DNA of 64,000 nucleotides from Prunella strophiata (taxonomy: Eukaryota; Chordata; Aves; Passeriformes; Prunellidae). A program made the translations under genes and the position numbers. Below the pieces are notes generated by a model. That model was given only the letters and a program-made list of their open reading frames with translations, searched no databases and had not been told where the DNA came from. The stretch is from positions 67,855,895 to 67,919,894 of the forward strand of contig JAZBQD010000014.1 of assembly GCA_036583965.1 (NCBI GenBank), in the 5' to 3' direction. Positions 12,567-24,107 of the stretch are shown here, piece by piece; position 1 is the stretch's first letter; each line of letters starts with the position of its first letter.

Positions 12567-15500
12567 CTAAACAAAAATCAATTATTTTTTTGTGCTTCCA
12601 TCCCTTCTCCCCAAATTGCCATGGGATCCGTGTACCCCATGCCCCAGCCCAGCAGGACCAGCTGGTCACAGCCCCCCTTCTCCCCTGTACACATCCATGT
12701 GTCACCCAACCTCTCCATTTCCACCCCAAAATTCAGATCCCTCCAGGAAATCCCAAGCTCAGTTGAAATTTCTGAAGACAAGACGACAGAAAATTGCTGG
12801 CAGAGCCACACAGGAGCAAACCATACCCGAATAATTCACAGCAGCTGAAAAATTTCAACTATCTGCACATTAGGTAATTGCACTGTGTTTAGGTATGAAA
12901 CCAATCATTACCTCCTGGAAATATTCCCCACAGACACCGTCTCACCCTGAGGCTTCCTGTCTGATCTAAAACCATTAGCAGCAAGAACTGCTGGGATTTC
13001 AGTGCTGTGAGGGGTCTCAAGCTTTCACAGCTCCATTAGGAAGCCAGGCAACTCTCCACAAAAGGGACAGGTTTTTGTCTTATTTTTCCTTCTTTCCAAA
13101 GATTTTGCTCTGATTATCCTTTCTGGTTTTCTTTAGCTAATCTGATTTTATTTCTAAAGGCAGGGTTTTTTTTTAGGGGGGATGAAACAGGAATCTGTGC
13201 TGACCAGCAAAGCATTTTCTACATGCATACAAACATATCTGTAGGGAAAATAAACATTAAATTCTCCTCCTGAAACTACACAGCAGAAATGATCATCCAT
13301 GCATCCATCAGGGCTAGGAAATGGTAGCAAAAGATCTGTTGGACACCCTGTAAGAAATTCCTATTATTCTTATTGCTTGAGGCTGTCCTGTGCAGGGCCA
13401 GGGGTTGGACTTTGATGATTCTAGTGGGTCTCTTCCAACTCAGAATATTCCATGATTTTATGATTCTGTACTGCATAGAGAGCCAGCACCACAACATGCA
13501 CTAGCACAGGTGACATGAAACTCCCACAAACCACACTTGGGAAGGGATTTATGCCTCCAATGTCCCTAAACAACCTCAAAAAACTGGGCTGGAGAATGTA
13601 AATGGGTCTTGCTCTGGCTCCTCTATAGTAGAAAGCAGTAAATCACTCTGAGGCTGAACCATTTTTCATAATAAATGTGAGCACATGATGGTGCTGATGG
13701 ACATCCTACAAAAAGGATAAAAAATTGATCCACTGTCCACCAGGATCTACTGTGAAGGACAATTAAAAGATATCCCTGCAAAGGTTCTGAGCAATTTTGT
13801 CCATAAAATCTCAAATCAGCCCAAGGAAAAAAGCATTCCCTTCTTCCAGATCACAGCAAAGTTTCACTTGTTGCTCCTCAGCCCCTTTCTGGTCCCTTTT
13901 CAGAGCACAAAAATCACGCCTGGATTTCTCTCCCCAGGGAGTCTGAGACAAAATAGCTCCCTGTTACATGGAAATGGATGGAATTATGGGGAGAAGAAGG
14001 ACCAGGTTCATCTCTGGTTTAGGCATCCCAGAGTTTGTCATTCCAGTCTGAATTTGTGACCCCAGGCTCTTTTTACCAGCAGTGACAAGAGCCTGTCACC
14101 TCACCCTAAAAATGTGTGAATAAAAGGCTGCTCCCTCTGCCTCTGGATAAAGGCAGCTGGAGAGAGCAGCCCTGCTTGCCAACAGCTAAAGGTAGGAAGG
14201 AAGAATCTGCCCATGAGCAGCCCAACAACAGCCCTTGCAGCAGCAACGAGCAAAATTTAAAATTTTGTGGGTTCCAAATACAACATAACTCGCTTCCCTG
14301 GCTTTCTGTCCTCACTGAGGGAATGAGGATGCACACACAAGGATGGCCCTTTGCTCCAGATAAATGACTGGGATTGGAAAGCTTTTCCTGGCCTGTTTTA
14401 AGTTTTTAACAGGGATTGTGTTGCCCAGGTTCAAAGCCAGGGAGAAGTCCCAAGTGAGCCCCACCAGGCAGCAACATTAGAGGAGGCCAGGAAATGCCAA
14501 TCCCTGACAAAACCAGCTCAGATTTGGGGAAGGCACACACAGCCCCTGCCCCACCAGCTTCAAATGAGGATCTGTATCACAACACAAAGGCTCAGGGGCA
14601 GCCAGAACCAATTTCCAGTTGAAGCAGCAAAGTTTCAAGCTTGGGAGCTGGTTGTGGCAAAGTGACATAAGCCTGGTGGTGGGACTGGGGCTGTTCTGGG
14701 TCTTGGAACAAGCACAGGGTCCTAGTTCTTGCTTGGAGTCATGTCCCACAGGACAGTGAACACTTTCCCTAAAGCAACATCTCTCCTGTCTCACTCAATC
14801 TCCAAGAACAGGATGGCCCAGGCCATGACTTGATGTGAAACTCAAGGATGGGAATTCCAGCTCTGTGTCAGGATGGTGACAAAGCCATGGCCAGCCCCAC
14901 AGCTGGGGTCAGAGCTGCCATCCAAGCTGTTGGCTGGCCACATCATCCCAGTGCAAATGGTCTCACACTCTGAGCAGGTAACTAACCCAAGAGCCAAACA
15001 GATAAAGACTCAGATGAATGTCAGGAACCAGCACAATCAAAGTAACAAGCTGGAAATTCTTTCCAGTGACTTCAAAGACCAGTCACAGCAGGGTAAAAGT
15101 GGTCCCCAAAACATCAAAGCCAAGGACCCATCTCTGTTTCTGGGGTAGAGAAATGAAAGACCCGGAGGGAAGACCTTCTCCATGAAAATTCATTCTGATA
15201 AAAATGACAAACACATGCTAAATTAAAATTAAACCAGCCCAACGCATGTATATGAAATTCATTAATTTCAGATGGAGCCAATTAATTATGGGCAGGAATT
15301 ATGCTCTTTGTTTTATCATATGCAAAATACTGACTGCTCTGCTCTCAGGACACATAGGCCTGCTTTAGGGTAGTGTGAAAGGGGCCTTTTCTGATGAATT
15401 TTACCAAAAATAATAGGCAAATCACTCACTTCTACAGGCTCAGGCCGGCCTGCTGTGCACCTCCAGCAAGGTACACTCCCACCCACCCCTGAAGTGTGAG

Positions 15501-18454
15501 AAGGCTCATCCCACTTCTAAGGACTAAAATAACAAGGATGAGAACCTCATATTCAATAGATCAAATCCAGGGGATAGTCTTAACCATATATGGTTAAGAC
15601 CTTCAGTCTTGCTCTGACTGAAGACAATGGGATTTTGCCATTGACCTCAATAAGGTCCTGTCACTGAAGTGGATTTATCCTTCAGACATAGTCATTACAA
15701 CGTTGGGTTAATCTTCCAGGCTGGCTGTATCTTAGAAAGCACTCTGGGATGCCACGGGATGAAAGGCACCGTATCAATGTGAAATATTAGTCATTGTTAA
15801 TACTGGTGTTAATGGAGCTGGCTCTTGTTGAAGTCAGTGGGAGGAATGCCAACAGCTTCACTAAATGCACCCCAAGACTATTATGATTATTGCTTATATC
15901 CTACTGACAAATGGGTTTGCTTAAGCTGTGGGAATCAACAGTAAAACAAACTGATATAGCTCCATGAAAAAATTAACACCATGGAAAAAAAATCAGCCTT
16001 TTCACTGCAATCGTTCCCGGTGTGGACATAAAATCTGGGTAAGTTTCAGCTGCAGATCAATCCATTAAAATATCCTAACAGTGTTAAGGACGCAGAAAAT
16101 TTCATTAAACCCAAAGAAAAGAAAAAATGGGGAGTGGGGGTGGACAAAACAGCAGACAGGAATTTCATACAGCCTAGCCTGAAACAGGGTTAAGTCAACT
16201 TCCAAGCATTCAAAGACCTTCCACTGGCACAACATCCACACTGACAGCTGCTTGGGAGGGACAGGCTACAATCAGCCTCTCTATTTCTGACCCCTCTCCT
16301 GATGGAAATCAGGAGATAATATACACACAGCGAGCAGGACCACACTTCTCACCACAGTCATAACTGAATACTTCAGTAAATACTTTACTAAATACTAAAT
16401 ACTAAATACTTTAGTAAATACTTTAAGAAAATTAAAGAGAAAAACAAAAAGGATCTACCCACTCATATCTGGATTTCAGTATCGTTGTCTGGTTATTTTG
16501 CTGCACACAGGAGCTCAGTCCTCTGGGGGTTTCATTTAAGCAGGATCCATTAATGGCGTTGCTCATAAGGCAAGATACTACTTGACTTTGGTAAGTAGCT
16601 GTGCTGAGCTTTTAAGCAGCTGTTGGTGTTTTTAATGAATATGAAAATGGTTCCAATGTGCTCAAGGCCTGCCCCATGTCACAAATTTCACAGCTGGATC
16701 GACGTTTCCCTAAACACTGGATCTCGAGGTCAATTCAGGCCAACTAGGTTTGCAGTATTAGTGCAAAAAAGAAAGGGATGTGCTCTTGCAGGCACATTTC
16801 TGAAGAACCTCAGCACTCAGACACCATTCTAAAAACTTCAGGAGGAGATTTCTCCAGTCAGATGTCTACAATGGAAGTAGACACATCGCAACTCATCAAT
16901 CTGCCATCTTTTGCAGTCATGGGGAGGAACTACACTGTCTTCAAGAGTAGAAGTCACCCCATTGAAACACAGGCAGCCACCAGCATCAGCTGAGAAGAGC
17001 CTGCTTTCTTCAAAGGGCTTTGCTGGCCTACAGGAGGAGCAGCTCCTTAGAGGTTTCCCAAACTACATGATTTAAGTCCTAGGTGGTTACAAGGCCAAAA
17101 TGGAAACAGGGCACAAGCACAGATGCCCTGCACAGTGAAGCTGGCTGACCTTGATCCCTTCTTGCCAAGCAACTAGCAAACAGAATATTTTCTCATGATG
17201 TTCTGAGAGCTTTCACTCTGGGTCCAACCCAGTGTGTTTGCAGTGATCACACTGAGAGTTTGATGACAAGCTTTACTAGCTACATGAGGCTCAAAGCATG
17301 CTGAGACACCTGCCCACTAAAAGGTAAACACATTTTCCTTTATTCCCAGAGAGATGCCTCCCATGAAACAGGTGAAAAATTAGCCTGGTTGTTTGTTGGG
17401 GTTTTTTTCTACTAAATCCAAGCTTGTTTACTCATCCTAAGAAACCAAACAGTTTGAAATAACAAATGGAATTTGTTATTGGAAGGGACTGAGATACCAC
17501 AAGGGTTGGATGCCCCATGAAACCCGATACATCTTTGATGTGTTTCCATGGGTGGACATAAGGGCAAAACATAGCCCCAGATTTTCAAACCAAACACAAA
17601 GCAATCAACCACTAGTGGAAAAAAAAATATATCAAAGCAGAGAAATTTGAAGTCTTTTCCTTCTTTTGACATAATAATTATTCTAATGCCACATGTGGAA
17701 TGACAGGAACAGGAGTAGCCTTAAGTCTCCTTTATTAGAAGTATTATTCAGTAGAAGACTTTTCAGGTTCCTTTAGCTCTTTCCCTGGGGCACATATCCC
17801 TGGTTCTTGCAAGCTGGCTTTGCATGGAGATATTAGATTAAATCTGCCAGCCATTTCATTTCATTTCTCCTTCCCTTCCAAGACAGATGCTTTGAAATTC
17901 ACATCACAGGTTGAGCAACCCGCTAACTAAATCAAGTCCTTTTTTGGTTTGGGACTCGTTTGCATCAACCAGCACAAACACAGGGCCTAAATAAATCATC
18001 TTTGGGGACAGGACAAAGGCAGCCACAAACCCAAGAATGATCTAAATAGTTTCTGGCACGTATTTCTTTTTTTCCAGAGTTTGTATTTGCTGGAGGAACC
18101 AAGCTATGCATAGGAGGGGTATCGGCTTGCAGGACAGTGTGTTGTCTTTTCCAACTCTCTGAGCCCAATCAGCAGCAGATAATGTCTCTCTGTGTTGACC
18201 CACCCCTCCTTTCTTGGCTCAGGCAAGGAAAAGCTCTAACATTACCCATGGACAGCCTTGTTTTATGCCTCCCCAAGTTGGATAGGCTACGTTTGAAAGG
18301 CTGACAACTCATCGCTCCAAACCCCAAGGTCCCCAAAGGGATAACAGAGGTCTCGGCTACCACCCGAGACTGGAAATCCTCAAGTTAAGGGAGAGTTTGG
18401 ATCATTGAGCACCAAAGCTGAGGCCCCATTATTGAGTATTACAGTCACACTTAC
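12567..18454 (-). other. GATA3 intron between exons 5 and 6
   Basis: A 5.9 kb GT-AG intron with no coding exon. It holds a short CR1 remnant at 13380-13470 and a small repeat of TAAATACT units at about 16370-16430. An AT-rich, non-repetitive block at about 15200-16060 looks like a conserved noncoding element. It contains ATTAATTATG and several GTTAAT sites and is a plausible intronic enhancer, but no function is shown by the sequence alone. Confidence 0.8.
13380..13470 (+). mobile_element. Short CR1 3'-end remnant
   Basis: The plus-strand sequence has the CR1 terminal block (GGGCCAGGGGTTGGACT, then GTCTCTTCCAACTCAGAAT) followed by a decayed tail of ATTCCATG, ATTTTATG and ATTCTG units. It lies in a GATA3 intron, antisense to the gene. 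Only the last ~90 bases remain. Confidence 0.8.
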
Positions 18455-18580
18455 ATTGTGCAGCTTGTAGTAGAGCCCACAGGCATTACAGACGGGATCG
18501 CCGTTGGCATTTCTCCTCCACAGGGTGGTAGTGGTGGTCTGACAGTTTGCACAGGACGTGCCCGCCCTCCTGGCTGCAGA
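18455..18580 (-). CDS. GATA3: GATA3 exon 5, C-terminal DNA-binding zinc finger
   Basis: A 126-nt exon between a CTTCCCACAG acceptor and an AAT/GTAAGTG donor. It begins [13 protein letters not shown] and carries the complete CX2CX17CX2C finger: CANC, then [11 protein letters not shown], then CNAC, followed by GLYYKLHN. This C-finger is the main sequence-specific binder of WGATAR DNA in the family. All four zinc-binding cysteines are intact, and the exon is a multiple of three, so the frame is preserved. The residues match GATA2/GATA3 C-fingers; assignment to GATA3 comes from the neighbouring exons. Confidence 0.97.
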
Positions 18581-21500
18581 CTGTGGGAAGGAGGGAAAGA
18601 GAAGGAGAGGAAGAGAAAAACACCCGTGTTAAAAAAAAAAAAAAAAAAAATTGCAATCAGCAAAATTTCTGAGAAAGAAAACATCAACCCTGCAAGACTG
18701 ACGCACATCAGCAGAGGCCTCCAGAAACTGACTTGTGAGAACAAATAATAATTGTGAAAAAAAATCCCCAAGGTACTTTAATCCCAAATTATATGTGAAC
18801 TGAATCAGGTGCCAAAGGGCATCCTAAAAGTGAGTGCTAAACCTCTGATAGAACTCATCAAAATTAGCAGCGCTGGCACAGCCCATTCCAGAGGGGAAAA
18901 TGTTATTTAAATGCCAACACGTCTTTCCATCTTAATTCTCCCAGACCCCCCAGGGGTCTAATTCTGCAGGCAGGGCCTGAACTGACAATTGGTGGAGTCA
19001 AGGGCGTGAGTCACTCCGGCTCCAGTGAGTGCTGGGTGAGACCAGGGTGGGCAGCTGCTCGCCGGGCCCGACCGCAAGCACAGCCCGGTCCCGTAAACTC
19101 AGCTCAGCTTCAAAGGAGACAGGCTCCAGATCGGAAATAACACTGTGGCAAAGAGCAAGAATCCCAACTTTTTAATTACACCCTTTTCTCAGCCCAAACC
19201 TTCATGTTTATTTAAGGATTGGTAACAAGCCTGGAAGAAGAATTTACCATTTCATAGAGGGGGTAGGAACAAGAAAAAAAATCTACGTGGCAAAGTGTAT
19301 ACAGAAGCTTTTTTTGTTAGCTGTGATAATGACTTAGCAAAGTCAAATTTAGTAAAGTTGCTCTTCTTTCACATGCATAAATTCATACTTATCATTTAAA
19401 AAGTGTAACTTTAGCAAACAAATTGTCCTGCCTCTGAAGGAGGAACAGGAGCTTTCAGACTGCTGTGTGAGCGTGTATGCATGCTTGCGTGTGTGCAAAT
19501 GCCTACAGCTCCTAAAAAAAAAAAAAAGACCTTTAGATCCCCATCCTATCTATTCTTCATCAATATGACATGGTCCCAGAGCTCTGATTTCATCCCGATG
19601 CGTTGCTTTCAATGGAACTGCTCATGTGCTTAAAGTTAAAACATGTGCTTAAGCGATTTGCCAGATCATAGCAATGCTTGGCACCTTGCAGAACTGAGCC
19701 TTTAATGCTCTCTTTTGTGCTCTTACTGTTTCAAATTTACCCCTCACCCCACACAGCCGCACACTGTAGCACATCCAACATTTAAAAAAAAAAAAGAAAG
19801 AAAGAAAATACCGCATCTTTGGATACCGTACAGCAAACCCTAAAATGCAAACATGGACACTGGCACAGCCTTAGCGTTAATACCAACTCTTGTTAGATCA
19901 TGTTGCAATTTTAATCATAATTGAATGCGGCGTAGGTGGAGAGAGGACGGGTTGGTTTTGCTTTAGATAGGGGAGGATTTTTTTTTCTTTTAATTAGACA
20001 AAAAGGACTGTCTAAAAAATAAATAAGACTATGCCCATGAGCACTAGGAAGCATCACAGAGTGGCTGATCCGAGAGCGAGTGGCTCTCTCAGGCTACCCG
20101 TGGGGATAATTCCATTTTGCCTGACCATAAACCACTCTGAACCAAGCCAGTCCCAAGGAGACCTGTAGTTGACTTCTCTGTGCTGGTGACAAGCAGGAGC
20201 TGGGGACAGTATATGGGACTTGAAAAAATCCCAGAGCCAGCAGAGAAAATGAAAAGCAGAGCCCCAAACTGATGCACGCACACCTCCTGACCACGCCATG
20301 AACCAAAACTGGGTTCCCTTCAAAATCACCAGGATAATGAAATAATGAATGTGTTCCAAATGCAGCAAGGAGACAACAGCTTGCAAAGCCAGGTTCTCAC
20401 TAAAGAGCTGGAGAAGAGTCTGCAGCTCTCTGCCCCCCAACTCCTGACACTCGGCATGCGTGGCTTGGAGGGGCACGAAGCTGGATTGAGGCTCTTGGTG
20501 GCAGCTTTGCCTTTATCAAACCCAAAAATCAAGCCTAAGGAAATTTCTAAAAACCAGTGATATTTGGCTCAGCCCACACAGGGGAAACATCCCCTTTGAA
20601 GATATTTGGGGTTTCTACACAGCGCTCGCCGTAATTTCTCTTACAGCAAGCGCGTTCAAAAGACACGCCTGGTCACCACCTCGCCGCCTTCAAACACATT
20701 CTGACATTAAATAAGCAAATAAATCACAACATCTCCTGTCTTCTCTTAAACTATTTCCAACTACTGTGTTTCACTTGCAAAAATTCAGCATCATTAGCTG
20801 AGTATTTTAAGCTCTTTTGGTCCCAGGGTGCACCTTTTATGCTGTACCAACTTCTACCGGAGACACAGGCAGCGGGCAGGAAACAATGAATAATAACGCT
20901 ATTGTAAAGCTCCCAGCAATGGCATCCACTGACGCCAATCAACGACCCAGGCCTGGCCATGGCAGTAATGGGATGACTAATTAGCTGCCCCATATCATCT
21001 ACAGGACCACAGCCCCATGGCACAGCTGCCGGTGAGCAAAGGCACAACTTCAGAAGCGCTAGCAGTGATGAAAAGGTGAAATTGAGGAGGTTGGAGGAAC
21101 CAAGTGCTAATAAAGATGCTTAATTAAGGGGTATTTTCAGTGTCTGCATTTACCCACAAAGCTCCAAGCATCATTTTCCTAAAATAAGATTGCATGTGCA
21201 TGGGCCTGCTGAGAAATTGGCTATAATCCTTCCAAAACCAGCTTGGCTTGACATGGAAACGGGGAGCTCTGAATCTGCATGAGCAGGGAATGGGAGAAAA
21301 ACTAAAGGAAGATTTTATCTCAGCAGCAATGGGGCTGCCACTGCCTGTGACAGGGACAGGAATGACCTGCAGGAGGGCTGAAGACTTTTCATGGTACCAC
21401 CTGCCTGTTCTTGATCCCCCTGCCAACATCTCCAGGTCTTCCACCTTCCCTCTTGAGATGAAGCAGAGCTGTCTGAGCCCCCTCGGCCAGCAAGACTTCA

Positions 21501-23961
21501 TCCCTGTCACCTAAAGGACGACCCTCACAAAGACACCCATTGAATTTAACAAGGCTTGGGCTGGGTTCTCAGCATCTAAGAATTTCTTTGCCGCCTCTCT
21601 CCCACCCATCAAATCCTATCATTAGTTTCAGTGCAGCTGTGATCAGAGCCTATGAAACCAGCCCGAGGTCACGCAGGAAACTTGTGGCAGTGGGAAGGAG
21701 CTGGATCCCCATCCTGAGCCTCCATCCACAGCCTTGCCCAGCTTGCCTGCCTTCACAGCAGGAGAGATCCAGTCAAGCCACTGCGACATGCACGTCCACA
21801 TCCAGGCACAGAAAATGCAAATGCAAGCCCAGCTCTGGTGCCTTCTGACTAATTTTTTTTCAGAGGTTAGGCAAGGCAAATAAATATAGGTGCAAACAGC
21901 ATCAGGGATGTTTCTCTTTTTTTTTCTTTTTCCCAGGCAGTTCTGGGGGTGGAGGTGTTGGTGGGGTGGGGGAAGTAGAAAAATCAAATTTCGCATTTAG
22001 CAAAGGCCACATTTAAAGAAGGGGAACTTTTTGTAACTTTAACTAAAATGCCCAAAGATTGGAGCGATAATGCAAGACAAGGTCTCCCTTTACTTCTTTT
22101 CTTTCTTCCTCTTTTTTTTTTCCCCCAAGAATGACCTTCTACTACGTATTTATTTATATAGTTCATTTTACATGTGCCGGGCTCAGGGTGACTCGGGACA
22201 TTCTTTCGTGGTTCCATCAGACACTTTTTGAAAGCTCTCCCCCTCTTTCCAGCCGCTTTCCTATTCTGCCTCCCCCTCTGCTTGTTTGGATATGCTCAAG
22301 CTCCTGTGTGTTTGGACTGGGGAAACAGAGCTGTTGTTTAGGAGTTATCTCCAGGGCTCAGATATCCGGCAGCTTTTTCCTAGGAAGTTAACTTTACACA
22401 TAGAGAGAGAACGAGGAAAAAAAAAAAAATAAAGAAAACGAGGGCTGTGTGTTTAAGACAGAAGGGCCAGGGGGGAGGAGGAGAAGAGAACAAGAGAGCT
22501 GCCCAAAAAAATCAAAATTCCAGCCTGTACTTCCCTCCCTAGAAAGCTTTTCCTTTTTTCTAACAAGGCTATGAAAGATGAGAGAGACAAACATTTTCCT
22601 ATACGGGAAAAGCCCGCATAGGAGGGCACGGAGAGGTTTCACACGCAGGAAGTTTGGCGGGGTAGAGGAGCAAACCCACATCTTCCCCAAAACTCACATG
22701 GCCAGACAGAGTTATTCCTGATGTCCCTCACAGCATAGCCCTTCCTGGGAATGTACCCTGCAAATGTTTCCCAGAGCCAGAAGGGACAAAGCTGATACAA
22801 TTTTATGGGCGTCTCACAGGTGAGGAAGCTGATCCCGACCTAAGAGCTGTGAGCACCTTCAAGGGGAACACGAATGAAACCAGCCCTGTCCTGCCTGCAG
22901 GGTCTGGCCATGCCGGGCACAAGCCTCACCAAACTGGCCAGATCCATCCATCAGCTCAGAAATTCCACAGAGAGGTGAGAGCCACTTTTCCTCCACATTT
23001 TGAGGCCCCCAGGAGCCCTTCCACATCTTTAATCCTGACAAAACCAAACGTACCTCAATTCGAAACATTCAATAACTTCCCAAGCAGGGACCATAATTTT
23101 TTCCCCCACTTGATATATTTTTCCCCTTGTGGTCTGCCTGATTATTTGCCAAATATACTTTAACACATTTATAAGCCATGCCCACAGCTTCCAGATCTTT
23201 TTGTGGCTTCCAGGGAAATGCATGAACAGGTCGCTGGGGATGCTATAATGTACTGCCTGTGCTCAGAACAGTCACCAGTCTTGTAACAATTATTTCAAAC
23301 ATTTACCCACTCATTTTGTTTTCCTCCTGTAGCCTGGGCACACGCTTGGCTTTGCAACCATCCTCTCTGCCTTGTGTCCTTGTGACACCATTTGAGACCC
23401 AGATGGCACAGACATAAATGACCACACCAGGTGCCAGTGGCACCAGGACCTGATGGTTCCAGGTCTTTGCAGGACCAAGGTCTGTCTGACATCCCAGTGA
23501 CACCCAGGATCCAGTTTGGGTCCCTTCTCCATGACACACCAGCCAAGGGGGATAGAGACACATTAAGAAGAAGAGGGCAGAAGTTTGGAGAGCCCAGGAG
23601 AAATCCTATATTCCTGATAATCTCTTTGGTCACTAGGACATTATTATCCTGCCCTTAGGCCCTGGAAAATGTCACTGTCCTCGGGTGAACATCCAGAAGC
23701 ACCGTGTGGAGTTGAAAACTGAGTTCTGGTTTGCAAGAAGCCCTGGATCTTGATTTTTTTTAACCTGTTTTGCAGTTTGCAATAGGATCAGACAACTTGA
23801 GGCCCACAGCAGCTGGGACCATCCCTCCAAGCATCCCTCCCTCCCAGCCCTTGGACACAGTGGGACCAGTGGGAGCTGGCTGAGGTTCCCTGTCCATCCT
23901 GAGCAGCAGATAGGAAGCAAAAGCTGCAGAAGAAGAAAGGATGAAATGGAAGGAGACTCAC
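18581..23961 (-). other. GATA3 intron between exons 4 and 5
   Basis: A 5.4 kb GT-AG intron. A 20-nt A-run (T20 in the sense of the gene) sits 51-70 nt upstream of the exon 5 acceptor. Non-repetitive, conserved-looking AT-rich blocks lie at about 19180-19440, 20600-20850 and 22120-22260. I see no credible exon. A 140-codon minus-strand frame at 20054-20476 has no domain or splice context and is treated as chance. Confidence 0.8.
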
Positions 23962-24107
23962 CAGTCTTCTCTTGGGTTTGATCAGGGGCCGGTTCTGCCC
24001 GTTCATTTTGTGGTAGAGTCCACAGGCGTTACACAAATAGTGCCCAGTGCCGTCTCTTCTCCACAGAGGGGTTGAGGTAGCCCCACAATTTACACACTCC
24101 CTGCCTT
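23962..24107 (-). CDS. GATA3: GATA3 exon 4, N-terminal zinc finger
   Basis: A 146-nt exon with a TTGTTTCCAG acceptor and a CTG/GTGAGT donor. Joined to exon 3 it reads [10 protein letters not shown] and then the full CX2CX17CX2C N-finger ([25 protein letters not shown]), followed by [20 protein letters not shown]. In GATA factors the N-finger stabilises binding at palindromic or double GATA sites and recruits FOG (ZFPM) cofactors. All four cysteines are present. The short basic linker KPKRRL leads straight into exon 5. The exon is phase-consistent with both neighbours, so no error is apparent here. Confidence 0.97.

Noticed and set aside
20054..20476. 140-codon minus-strand frame inside a GATA3 intron
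   Set aside because: No domain and no splice sites that would fit GATA3 phases. The flanking exons join correctly without it.
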